Assembly (NCBI GenBank): GCA_030018575.1
Contig: JASEIA010000028.1
Location: forward strand, 1-16,500
From: Nanobdellota archaeon
GTDB lineage: Archaea > Nanobdellota > Nanobdellia > SCGC-AAA011-G17 > GW2011-AR17
Direction of reading: 5' to 3'
Length of the DNA stretch: 16,500 nucleotides
Shown here one piece after another: positions 5,236 through 13,501 of this stretch (position 1 is the first letter of the stretch; each line of letters opens with the position of its first letter). Below the pieces are notes generated by a model. The model was not told the DNA's origin, made no database searches, and worked only from the letters and a program-made list of their open reading frames with translations. The translations under genes were made by a program, and so were the position numbers.

Positions 5236-7584
5236 TCAATAATTGCCCAAAGTCTGCTGTTTCGTGCCTTTCATGGCATCCTCAAATGCCTGCCCCATGA
5301 AGCAAAGAATTGCGTCTGCAATCGGCTTCAGCTGCTTTTTAAGGTAATGCTCATAATCTATCTTGTGCGATACAAAGCCGAGAGGCTCTGGCCCGTCTTC
5401 TGTCATCACATACTCAATGATGTTGCTTTCAATCTTCAGCATCTTCCTTGCAGCTTTTATATGGGGCGGAGTTGTTTTTGTGTATTCGTCTATGTTCTTC
5501 CTCGCAGTCTTCCTGTAAACAAGCCTATCGTCAAAGTCCCCTTTCTGCAGCCTGCCCACAAACTCTGCTATGAAAGGCAATAATTGCTTGTCATGGAACA
5601 GCCTGTCCAGCAATTCATACTGGAATTTCTTTGCAAGCTCTGTCCAGTCCCCCCTTACAAACTCAAGCCCTGTAATGTCAATTTTCTCTTTTCCTTCCTT
5701 GATAACCAATCCGGCATACCTCTTCTTTGCTCCTGTCTCTGTCTTCCTGAGCTTTGGCATAAGGAACTTCAAAAAGCACTTGTCAAACTGCATGTCAAGA
5801 AATGAATCCCTCTTGAATTCCCTTTTCACATATGTCTTGTAAAACTCATTAACCTGAAGAGCAAGCTTCCTGCCAATTTCCTCTGCCTCTTCTCCATTTT
5901 TCGCCTTTGACACAACAAAGCACGAGTCAGTGTCAGAGTAAAGCACCTCATACCCTTTTTTCTTAATCTCTTCTGCAGTATTCTGTATAATTTCCCTTGC
6001 AAAAGAGGTTATCGCGTTTGCAATCGCCATGTTAAAGAACCTTGAATTAGGGGAAGCCATTGCGCCGTAAAAGCTGTTCATCAGGATTTTTATTGCATGC
6101 CTTGCAAGCTCGTCCTTTCTTTTTCTCGCCTCTTCCCTTGAATGCCATAATTTATGTATTATCGAAGGCAAAATCCCTTCTTCATTCTTAAAGCAGGCTC
6201 CGTTCGGGGCTTTTACCATTCCTTTGATGCATTTCTCTGAGCACTCGAAAATGCACTCATTTTCGGGTGTCCGAAAACCATCGGGTTTTCGAACAAAGCA
6301 GGAGGGATCGATGTTAAAGGTAGTAATAACAGAAGGATAAAGTGACTTGAAATCAAGAACAACAACATTATCATAAATCCCTGGCTTTGGCTCCATCACA
6401 AAAGCGCCTTTTACCATGCTCTCCTTTTCTGCAAAAGCCATTGACGGGCAAACAAGCCTCCTTTTTCTTGCCTCGCGGATGTACAGGGAATCAAGGGATG
6501 CTATGGAAGCTGAAACCCTGTCAATCTGCATTCCTGTCAAAAGGCTTCTTTCAATCGCCAGGTTCAGCGCATTTGACTTTTCAATTATCTTAATCACAAG
6601 CCTTGCGTCCTGCAGGTTGTAATCGGCAAGCAATTGCGGATTTTTCACAAACATTTCGTCTATTTCGTTTCCCTTGTTCTTGAATTTCACCAGCTTTCCC
6701 TCTCCAACAAAAGTCCTCGCGGCTGTCTCAAGCCTGTAATCCTCGAGCCGGATAAAAGCCCCCCTCAAGAGCTGCATTGCGTCAATTATCAGCCTGCCTT
6801 CTGCATCTGCCTTTGACTCTTTCATGAAATCCTTCTCAATTCTCAGCCTGCACTTTGCATTTCCCCTGCTAATAGCTAATTCCATCCCGTATTCCCGCAT
6901 CCTGTCCTGCAAAACCTTCAGGTCAAAGTCAACCAGGTTCCAGCCTGTTATTATGTCCGGGTCAAAAGCCATTATTTCTGCAAGGAATTTCTCAAGAACT
7001 TCCTCCTCTGATTTGCAGCAGACTGCATTCTTCAGCTTTTTATTGGTGTGAATGAATGTCTTCTCATATTCCTCAGCAGCCAATGAAATTGCATACACTT
7101 CGCTTGCATCCTGCCTTGTCTCAATGTCAAGGGACAATACTTTCAGTTTTGGCCAGAACTTTGCAGGCTTCAAAGACGGGCTTTTAAAAACAAGCAGATT
7201 GTCCTGGTATTCCTGCTCTCCTTCAATCTCAACGCACCCTTTTATGTCATGGTCAATAAGAAAGCGCTGCGCAAAGCGAATGTCTGCTTCATAGCAAACA
7301 ATGCCATTGGATTCAAACATCTGCCTGAACTCAGGAACATCAGAGGGCTTTTCAGTGAATACCTTTACAGCTTTTTCCCCGGCAAATGTTTTCATCCCTG
7401 TTTTCTCATATTCAAATTTCTCAACAGCCTCTGCCCTTTTCAGGTCAGCTTCCTTTATGTAGAAATATGGCTTATAAGGCACAACAGCCGCAAACGACTC
7501 CATATTTTCCAGCCTTCCGAACAGGAAAACATAAGGGCTTTCGCCGATAATCCTGTATGTTGAATAAGTTATAAACCCCTTCAT
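5236..7584 (-). CDS. polB: Family B DNA polymerase, Pol II-like, with 3'-5' exonuclease
   Basis: Template-directed DNA synthesis with proofreading, 782 residues. Exonuclease motifs: D153 and E155 (SLDIET), D219 (GWNLVDFD), Y322 and D326 (YNLQDARL). Polymerase motifs: A at D411 (LDFKSLYPS), B at K499-G507 (KILMNSFYG), C at D551 and D553 (YSDTDS). All catalytic residues are kept. From memory, the order YEADIR, GACFKNEEGILP, KKRYAGL and DYEHYLKKQLKP follows E. coli DNA polymerase II more closely than the Pfu-type replicative enzyme. The tail QQTLGNY (776-782) fits a PIP box, where Pol II ends in the beta-clamp motif QLGLF. An insertion at residues 429-450 is made by a double-hairpin element. The leaderless start at 7584 is supported by a TATA box at 7608-7615. 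Could be a replicative or a repair polymerase. Confidence 0.96.
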   Translation of the reverse strand: MKGFITYSTYRIIGESPYVFLFGRLENMESFAAVVPYKPYFYIKEADLKRAEAVEKFEYEKTGMKTFAGEKAVKVFTEKPSDVPEFRQMFESNGIVCYEADIRFAQRFLIDHDIKGCVEIEGEQEYQDNLLVFKSPSLKPAKFWPKLKVLSLDIETRQDASEVYAISLAAEEYEKTFIHTNKKLKNAVCCKSEEEVLEKFLAEIMAFDPDIITGWNLVDFDLKVLQDRMREYGMELAISRGNAKCRLRIEKDFMKESKADAEGRLIIDAMQLLRGAFIRLEDYRLETAARTFVGEGKLVKFKNKGNEIDEMFVKNPQLLADYNLQDARLVIKIIEKSNALNLAIERSLLTGMQIDRVSASIASLDSLYIREARKRRLVCPSMAFAEKESMVKGAFVMEPKPGIYDNVVVLDFKSLYPSVITTFNIDPSCFVRKPDGFRTPENECIFECSEKCIKGMVKAPNGACFKNEEGILPSIIHKLWHSREEARKRKDELARHAIKILMNSFYGAMASPNSRFFNMAIANAITSFAREIIQNTAEEIKKKGYEVLYSDTDSCFVVSKAKNGEEAEEIGRKLALQVNEFYKTYVKREFKRDSFLDMQFDKCFLKFLMPKLRKTETGAKKRYAGLVIKEGKEKIDITGLEFVRGDWTELAKKFQYELLDRLFHDKQLLPFIAEFVGRLQKGDFDDRLVYRKTARKNIDEYTKTTPPHIKAARKMLKIESNIIEYVMTEDGPEPLGFVSHKIDYEHYLKKQLKPIADAILCFMGQAFEDAMKGTKQQTLGNY
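6246..6291 (-). repeat. Double-hairpin palindromic element inside polB (copy 1)
   Basis: Two adjacent perfect hairpins: 6246-6265 (8-bp arms CGAAAATG/CATTTTCG, 4-nt loop) and 6272-6291 (8-bp arms CGAAAACC/GGTTTTCG, 4-nt loop). The 18-nt GAAAA...TTTTC cores, 6247-6264 and 6273-6290, are separated by 8 nt. It encodes about residues 432-446 (RKPDGFRTPENECIF) of polB, in a region that varies in length between Pol II relatives. The same architecture recurs at 13952-13996. Confidence 0.7.
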
Positions 7585-7607
7585 TGAAAAAGCATAAGAA
7601 AGGTATG

Positions 7608-7615
7608 ATTAAATA
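7608..7615 (-). promoter_or_regulatory. TATA box of polB
   Basis: Minus-strand TATTTAAT centred about 27 bp before the polB ATG at 7584, consistent with a leaderless mRNA. It lies in the 114-bp divergent region shared with the ClpX-like gene. Confidence 0.6.
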
Positions 7616-7668
7616 CTTTGCTAAAATATGATATTTCAAGGGAAAATTCACCAATAAAGAGAGGAATG

Positions 7669-7677
7669 TTTATAAAC
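7669..7677 (+). promoter_or_regulatory. TATA box of the ClpX-like gene
   Basis: TTTATAAAC centred at 7673, 26 bp before the ATG at 7699. This fixes the start of the ClpX-like protein; upstream in-frame TTG (7618) and ATG (7666) codons would lie before or inside the promoter. Confidence 0.7.
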
Positions 7678-7698
7678 TCAGATTCCATTATAGTGGAT

Positions 7699-9714
7699 AT
7701 GGCAGACAAAGGCGCCAAAAGCCTTGAAGACAGGCTCAAGCTGGGCTTTGACTGCGATGCACTATGTTCTCCGGAGCAAAAAAAGGCAGAGCTAAGGATT
7801 AACAAAGTAAACGGCATGGGCGCTTTCTTAAGGGAAGATTACGCATCAGCAAGGCGGTTCTTTATCAATGCAATACCAAAGGCAAGCGACAAAAAGGAGA
7901 AAGAATGGCTTTACAGGAAGGTTGTTGAGTGCTCAAGCGAGCTTTTCAGGGTTCTGATGAACAGCCAGGCTGAAGACAACGCAGAGGAGGAATTCAAGAG
8001 GGTGTGCGCAGGGTATGAGCATTTGATAAAGGCATTTGAAACCCCTGAGAATTACCTTGATTACATGAAGTTCATAGGCATTGAAATGAATGACAAATAC
8101 GAGAAAAACCTGTTTGCCGAGGCAATAAAGATAGGGCAGCAGGCATTGAGCAGGTTTCCGGAGGACCACAGGATTTACGAGGAAATGTATGAGCTTTACA
8201 TTTATGAAAATGAGGAGGAAAAATCCCGCGAATGCCTTGATGCGATAATCAGGCTTAAGTTTGATGATGCGGATTATATCCTGAAAAATTTTGGGGGCGC
8301 ATTATGGCGCAGGACAAAAAATAACCCCCTGCTCCCAATTTCAGAGCTGCTGAAATACAAGGGCGGCGCTATTTATGAATATCCTGAAGAGCTTTACAAG
8401 TACGGCAAATTCACGGCAGAGCACATTGGCAATAATGAGAAGCTCGCAGTGCACTTGCTTAATAACGCTTACTGCAAAAAGCCAAGAATCCCGGGATTGA
8501 AGGAGGATTTGGCTGATGCATTTGACAATGCGATAAAGGCAATGAAAGACAATAACGCGCCTCCAAAGGAAAGGCTTGCTTTCATTAACATGTACAGGCA
8601 TGTCCTGGAGATTAAGAAAGCGCTTGCTGAGGAAGAAGGGGATGATGAGGAAGAAAAAGCAAGGGGGAAAGATTTCTCAAAAGAGATAGTTGTCGTGACC
8701 CCGAAGGACATAAAGCAGTACCTTGACCAGTATGTGATTGGGCAGGAGCAGGCAAAAAGGGGCATGTCAGTGGGCTACTATATGCACCTCCTGCGCCTGA
8801 AGCACCAGGGCGAGAAGAATTCAAAGATGGACAAGAGCAACATACTCCTTCTTGGCCCGACAGGATGCGGAAAAACGTATATGCTGCAGATACTTGCCCA
8901 GATGTCAAAGGTCCCGTTTGTCACATTCGACACTTCAAAGATAACATCGGCAGGGTATGTCGGAAATGACGCAGAGGACTGCCTCAAGTCGCTCGTTAAT
9001 GCGGCAAACGGGGACATAGAGCTCGCGCAAAGGGGCATTGTTTACCTTGATGAGGCCGATAAGATAAAGGCAAAGCCGGGATACGGAAAGGATGTAGGAG
9101 GGGAAGGCGCGCAGCAGCAGCTTTTAAAGCTTCTTGAAGGCTCCGTGGTAACTGTCGGCGGGCACAATGAAAAGAAATTCCAGATAGACACAACAAATAT
9201 CCTGTTTGTAGTCAGCGGCGCATTTTCATACACAGAATACGGGGGAAGCCTTGGCGACAGGATTAAGAGAAGGGAAAAGGTAGTGGGATTCAGGATGCAA
9301 AAAGAGGATGAGCCAAAGGCCTGCAAAGAGGATAAAAAGAACATTGTTGCAAAGCTTACTGACAAGGATTTGCACGAATATGGATTCCTGCCTGAATTCA
9401 TAGGAAGACTGCATTACAGGATTGTGCTTGACTCATTGACAAAGCCGGAATTAAGAAGAATCCTCACAGAGCCCGGAAACGCAATCATACCGCAATATGA
9501 AAACGCGTTCAGGCTTTCAGGAATAAGACTCAATATAAAGGAAGACGCGCTTGACGCAATTGCAGAAGAGGCATTCGCCCTTAACGCAGGCGCAAGAAGC
9601 CTCAAGACAATCTGCGACAAGATATTTGAGGATGGGCTTTTCCACCTGCCTGGAAGCAATATAAAGGAGTATGTTGTTGACAGGAACGAAGTAATGCGCT
9701 ACATAAAGAAGTAA
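7699..9714 (+). CDS. Helical-repeat protein fused to a ClpX-type AAA+ unfoldase
   Basis: ATP-driven protein unfoldase of 671 residues. Residues about 30-310 are all-helical and TPR-like (YASARRFFINAIPKA, FAEAIKIGQQALSRFPED), probably for partner or substrate binding. An acidic linker (EEEGDDEEEKARGK) leads to a ClpX-type domain starting TPKDIKQYLDQYVIGQEQAK (334-353). Key elements: Walker A GPTGCGKT (386-393), pore loop GYVG (419-422), Walker B D451/E452 (IVYLDEADK), Arg finger R570 (PEFIGRL), sensor II GAR (631-633). VGF (529-531) aligns by position with the IGF loop that docks ClpX to ClpP. The ClpX zinc-binding N-domain is absent and the RKH loop is not recognisable (GGHNEKKF). ClpX is a bacterial family and uncommon in archaea, so an ancient transfer is likely. 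No protease subunit lies next to it; the neighbours are polB (divergent) and methionine aminopeptidase. Confidence 0.92.
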   Translation: MADKGAKSLEDRLKLGFDCDALCSPEQKKAELRINKVNGMGAFLREDYASARRFFINAIPKASDKKEKEWLYRKVVECSSELFRVLMNSQAEDNAEEEFKRVCAGYEHLIKAFETPENYLDYMKFIGIEMNDKYEKNLFAEAIKIGQQALSRFPEDHRIYEEMYELYIYENEEEKSRECLDAIIRLKFDDADYILKNFGGALWRRTKNNPLLPISELLKYKGGAIYEYPEELYKYGKFTAEHIGNNEKLAVHLLNNAYCKKPRIPGLKEDLADAFDNAIKAMKDNNAPPKERLAFINMYRHVLEIKKALAEEEGDDEEEKARGKDFSKEIVVVTPKDIKQYLDQYVIGQEQAKRGMSVGYYMHLLRLKHQGEKNSKMDKSNILLLGPTGCGKTYMLQILAQMSKVPFVTFDTSKITSAGYVGNDAEDCLKSLVNAANGDIELAQRGIVYLDEADKIKAKPGYGKDVGGEGAQQQLLKLLEGSVVTVGGHNEKKFQIDTTNILFVVSGAFSYTEYGGSLGDRIKRREKVVGFRMQKEDEPKACKEDKKNIVAKLTDKDLHEYGFLPEFIGRLHYRIVLDSLTKPELRRILTEPGNAIIPQYENAFRLSGIRLNIKEDALDAIAEEAFALNAGARSLKTICDKIFEDGLFHLPGSNIKEYVVDRNEVMRYIKK

Positions 9715-9730
9715 TTTCCCCGCAGATAGG

Positions 9731-9738
9731 TTTATATT
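9731..9738 (+). promoter_or_regulatory. TATA box of the methionine aminopeptidase gene
   Basis: TTTATATT centred 26 bp before the ATG at 9761, predicting a leaderless transcript. A pyrimidine-rich stretch (CTCTTTTTTCTCTCT) separates box and start. It gives the gene its own promoter although the ClpX-like gene ends only 46 bp upstream. Confidence 0.7.
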
Positions 9739-9760
9739 CTCTTTTTTCTCTCTGAATTCC

Positions 9761-10627
9761 ATGGAAAACTGGATTAAGGCGGGGAAAATAGCAGCAGAAT
9801 GCCTGAACTACGGCTGTGAAATGGCAAAGCCAGGCGCAAGGCTTTTGGACATAGCCGAAAAGATAGAGGCAAAAATAAAAGAATCAGGGGCAAAGCCCGC
9901 ATTTCCTGTAAACCTCTCGCTAAACGAGCTTGCGGCGCATTACACCCCTTCATCTAATGATGAAACAATTCTAAAGGCAGAAGATTTGCTTAAAATAGAC
10001 GTTGGAGTCCATGTCGAAGGCTATATCGGAGACTGCGCAAGAACAGTCGGAGACGACATTGAATTAATAAAAGCTTCAGAAGCGTGCCTTAACGCAGCAA
10101 TCCCGCTCTGCACTCCGGGAAGAAAACTGAAAGAAATAGGAAAAGCAATAGCAGAAGCTGCAAAAGAGCATAACCTAATAACAATAAGAAACCTTTCAGG
10201 CCACGGAATAACGCAGTTTGACCTGCACTGCGGATTAAGCATCCCTAATTTTGACAATGGCGATGAAACAGCATTAAAAGAAGGCGCAATAATAGCAATA
10301 GAGCCTTTTGTGACAAGGGGAAATGCGGCAAGAGTCAGCGAAGGAAAGCCCTCAGGCATATACGGGCTCATAAGAGCAAAGCCTGTAAGGGACATAAATG
10401 CAAGAAAAATGCTCGGCTTTATTGCAAATGAATACTCTTCCCTCCCGTTTGCGTCAAGATGGCTTGAAAAGGAATTTCCAAAGGTAAAGTTCTATATCCA
10501 GCTGTTGTTAAAAGAAAGTATTCTGCACAGCTACCCGCAGTTATACGAATCCTCAAGAGGAAAAGTCAGCCAGGCAGAGCATACCATTCTGGTTAAGGAA
10601 AAGCCGGTTATATTAACAAAAATATAA
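9761..10627 (+). CDS. map: Methionine aminopeptidase, type II
   Basis: Removes the initiator methionine from new proteins in the cytoplasm using two metal ions. At 288 residues it has the normal archaeal length. The five metal ligands are visible: D80 (KIDVGVHVEGYIGD), D91, H148 (LSGHGI), E181 (AIEPFVT) and E273 (QAEHTILV). H60 (LAAHYTP) and H156 lie where substrate-binding histidines occur. The insert of about 60 residues between E181 and E273 (SSLPFASRWLEKEFPKV and following) is the helical subdomain that defines type II. The start at 9761 is supported by the TATA box at 9731 and by family length. It ends 8 bp from the convergent cdc48 gene. Its position after an unfoldase gene fits a protein-maturation neighbourhood. 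Confidence 0.95.
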   Translation: MENWIKAGKIAAECLNYGCEMAKPGARLLDIAEKIEAKIKESGAKPAFPVNLSLNELAAHYTPSSNDETILKAEDLLKIDVGVHVEGYIGDCARTVGDDIELIKASEACLNAAIPLCTPGRKLKEIGKAIAEAAKEHNLITIRNLSGHGITQFDLHCGLSIPNFDNGDETALKEGAIIAIEPFVTRGNAARVSEGKPSGIYGLIRAKPVRDINARKMLGFIANEYSSLPFASRWLEKEFPKVKFYIQLLLKESILHSYPQLYESSRGKVSQAEHTILVKEKPVILTKI

Positions 10628-10635
10628 AAAAGAAA

Positions 10636-13500
10636 TCAGCCGAAGTAGCTCTTCTCTTTGTCTTTTGAGGATATGCTTCTTGCATTGCGGATGTAGCTGT
10701 TCTCAATATCCCTGTATTTCTGTATCTCCTCATTGAGAATCGAGCTCTTCACTTTTTTCATCGCTTCCTCAAAATGCTTAAGCCTGACATCTTTCGCGTC
10801 TATATTTTCCCTCAATGCAAGCGTTGCGGCTTCCCTGCATACGCCTTCAATGTCAGAGCCCACATAGTTGCCTGTCTTCTCAATAAGCTTCTCCACCTTC
10901 ACGTCCTTCCCGAGGGGCATGTTCTTTGTGTGTATCCTGAATATTTCCTCCCTTGCCTTTGCGTCAGGCGGATGGACAAGTATAATCCTGTCAAACCTTC
11001 CCTGCCTCAGCAAGCCGGGGTCGATTATGTCAGGCCTGTTTGTCGCTGCAATCACAATCACGTCATTCAGCTCCTCAAGCCCGTCCATTTCAGTCAAAAG
11101 CTGGTTAACCATCCTCTCAGTCACGTGAGTCCCGATTTCCTGCCCCCTTCTTGGCGCGATTGAATCAATCTCGTCAAAGAAGATTATTGTAGGGCTGCTC
11201 TGCCTTGCTTTCTTGAATATCTCGCGAATTCCCTTCTCGCTATCGCCCACCCACTTACTTAAGAGTTCAGGCCCTTTCACTAATATGAAATTTGCCTCTG
11301 ACTCATTTGCAGCAGCTTTTGCCAAAAGTGTCTTCCCGCATCCGGGCGGGCCGTACATCATCACGCCTCTTGGCGGCCGGACACCCATTCTCTTGAAAGA
11401 GTCAGGGTATTTCAGCGGCCATTCAATTGCCTCTTTTAATTCCTGCTTCAGGTCCTTCAAACCGCCGATGTCTTCCCATTTTATGTTCGGGATGTCAACA
11501 AGGACTTCCCTCAATGCAGAAGGTCCGACATTCTTCATTGCCGACTCAAAATCCTCCTGCGTGATAACCAGCTTTTCCAAAATCTCCGGCTTTATCGGCA
11601 CGTCTTCCTTGAAATTGACATTAGGCAATACCCTCCTCACCACATTCATTGCAGCTTCCTTGCATAATGCTTCCAAGTCAGCCCCAACAAACCCGTATGT
11701 TTTCTGGGCAAGCCCTTTCAAAAGTATTACAGAAGATTCCTTGTATATTTCCCCCACAAACTCCGCTGAAAGGATGCCTGACTTCATGAATTTCTCAAGG
11801 ATTGCCTTTAGCTTGCCCTGTATTTCCTTCGAGTCCTTGTTGAGGAACAGGCTTCTTGCATCCTCAAAGGAGCGTATCTCTTTTGTATGAATAATCTCCT
11901 TAAGTTTTGCCTCAAGCTCAAGAAGTATATCCTTGTCCTTCTCAACCTCCTTAAGTATCTCCTTGTTCAATGCTATGTCTTCCTCAACTTTCTTAATCTC
12001 TTTCGGAATGCTGTCAATGTCAGCCTTTATCTTGTCTGTCTGCTTTCTCATCTCGGCAATCTTGCCCTGCTTGAAATTTATCCTTGCCAGCAAATCTGAA
12101 AGGAAGGAGGGGCTTGTTTCTTTCTTCTGCTGCTCCATCTTCCTTAATTCAGCCATGCTTTCTTCAAGCATTTTGTTTTTTTCCTTTAATTCAGAATTAA
12201 GCTGGCTTGCAGATGTTTTTTTCTGGTTAATCTTTGCAGCTGCATCTTCCTCAAATGAGCTCAGCCTTTTCATAAGAAGGTTGCATGCAACCGGGTCGTC
12301 CCAGTATTTCAGCGGCATGTTCCTAGTGTGTATCTTCAGCACGCTAAGCCTTCCTTCCTTTGACGGAACGCCTATTTCTATTTCCCTGTCAAACCTCCCT
12401 GGCCTTCTCAATGCAGGGTCAATCGCATTCGGGCGGTTTGTGGCAGCCATCACAATGACTTTCCCCCTTGATTTCAGCCCGTCCATTGTGGCAAGAAGCT
12501 GCGCAACAATCCTTTTCTCAACGTCGCCGTAAGCCTCCTCCCTCTTTGACGCAATCGCGTCTATCTCGTCAATGAAAATAATTGAAGGCGCATTTTTTTC
12601 CGCCTCATCAAATATGGCCCTTATGTTTTTTTCAGCTTCGCCAACGAATTTTGAGGTTATCTCCGGGCCGTTTATTGAATAGAATTTTGCATCAGCCTCG
12701 TTTGCAACCGCCTTTGCCAGCAGCGTCTTTCCTGTTCCCGGCGGGCCGTGCAATAAGACTCCCTTCGGAGGCTGAACCCCAAGCCTTTCAAACAATTCAG
12801 GGTGCTTTAATGGAAGCTCAACCATTTCCCTTACTTTTTTCAGCTCTTCGTCGAGCCCGCCTATGTCCTCATAAGTTATGCCTGCAGCTTTTTCCTCAGA
12901 TATTTCCTTGTCTTCAAGCTGGGGCCTTACCTGCACTTTTGTATCCTCTGTAATTATGATTGGCGTTTTTGGATTTGTGTCAACAATGACAAACCTTATG
13001 TTGCTGAACCCGAAATGCCCCATGTCAAAGCCAAACCCTCGGAATATTTCCTCAAATGGCGAACTTGACATTGTCCTTCTTCTTGTCCTTGCGCCGCCTA
13101 AAACAACAACATCGCCTTTTATCAGCGGCCTGCCAAGCAATCCTTTCAAGAATACATCCGGCTCGCCCTGTATCATCATGCCTTTTTCAGCAGGCGCAAT
13201 AATAATTTCCTTGGCTTCCTTTATTTCCGCCTTTCTTATCACAACATTTTCGCCTATCGCTGTCTTGGCATTCCTTCTCATTATGCCGTCCATTCTTACG
13301 ACTTCCCTGCCGATATCTGTAGGGTATGCCCTGTCTGCAATGGCAACTGTCTTTCTTGCGCCCTCTATTTCGACTATGTCCCCGGGCCTTAAGTCAATGT
13401 CTTTCAGCATCTCCGAGTCTATCCTTACTATTCCCTTGAACGCATCATCCTGCTGCGCCTCAACCACCTGCAATCTTTTTTCCCTTGTTTTTTCCGCCAT
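10636..13500 (-). CDS. Cdc48/VAT-type double AAA+ ATPase with first-ring insertion
   Basis: Hexameric unfoldase/segregase of about 954 residues; the family is usually 730-760. Residues 1-95 are the double-psi barrel (RIDSEMLKDIDLRPGDIVEI), and 100-195 the second N-subdomain with a Gly/Phe-rich insert (140-165). D1: Walker A GPPGTGKT (252-259), pore KFVG, Walker B FIDEID (D311/E312), sensor N355, Arg fingers R366/R369. D2: GPPGCGKT (about 717-724), pore KWVG, FFDEID, R831/R834. About 200 extra residues (398-596, mostly coiled coil rich in Lys and Glu) split the D1 lid between HTRNMPL and AQKTYGFVGADL. The C-terminus ends YFG, reminiscent of the proteasome-docking HbYX motif but with Phe for Tyr. 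The start ATG at 13500 follows the upstream stop by 1 nt and has a GGGGGG run upstream; 13515 is an alternative. Second gene of an operon with the AbrB-type regulator. Confidence 0.95.
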   Translation of the reverse strand: MAEKTREKRLQVVEAQQDDAFKGIVRIDSEMLKDIDLRPGDIVEIEGARKTVAIADRAYPTDIGREVVRMDGIMRRNAKTAIGENVVIRKAEIKEAKEIIIAPAEKGMMIQGEPDVFLKGLLGRPLIKGDVVVLGGARTRRRTMSSSPFEEIFRGFGFDMGHFGFSNIRFVIVDTNPKTPIIITEDTKVQVRPQLEDKEISEEKAAGITYEDIGGLDEELKKVREMVELPLKHPELFERLGVQPPKGVLLHGPPGTGKTLLAKAVANEADAKFYSINGPEITSKFVGEAEKNIRAIFDEAEKNAPSIIFIDEIDAIASKREEAYGDVEKRIVAQLLATMDGLKSRGKVIVMAATNRPNAIDPALRRPGRFDREIEIGVPSKEGRLSVLKIHTRNMPLKYWDDPVACNLLMKRLSSFEEDAAAKINQKKTSASQLNSELKEKNKMLEESMAELRKMEQQKKETSPSFLSDLLARINFKQGKIAEMRKQTDKIKADIDSIPKEIKKVEEDIALNKEILKEVEKDKDILLELEAKLKEIIHTKEIRSFEDARSLFLNKDSKEIQGKLKAILEKFMKSGILSAEFVGEIYKESSVILLKGLAQKTYGFVGADLEALCKEAAMNVVRRVLPNVNFKEDVPIKPEILEKLVITQEDFESAMKNVGPSALREVLVDIPNIKWEDIGGLKDLKQELKEAIEWPLKYPDSFKRMGVRPPRGVMMYGPPGCGKTLLAKAAANESEANFILVKGPELLSKWVGDSEKGIREIFKKARQSSPTIIFFDEIDSIAPRRGQEIGTHVTERMVNQLLTEMDGLEELNDVIVIAATNRPDIIDPGLLRQGRFDRIILVHPPDAKAREEIFRIHTKNMPLGKDVKVEKLIEKTGNYVGSDIEGVCREAATLALRENIDAKDVRLKHFEEAMKKVKSSILNEEIQKYRDIENSYIRNARSISSKDKEKSYFG

Positions 13501-13501
13501 T

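Noticed and set aside
7618..7698. Longer N-terminus for the ClpX-like protein from TTG 7618 or ATG 7666
   Set aside because: The TATA box at 7669-7677 predicts transcription starting at the ATG at 7699.
11213..12532. Long plus-strand open frames opposite cdc48
   Set aside because: Low-complexity Ser/Phe/Leu-rich translations that mirror the codon bias of the real minus-strand gene.
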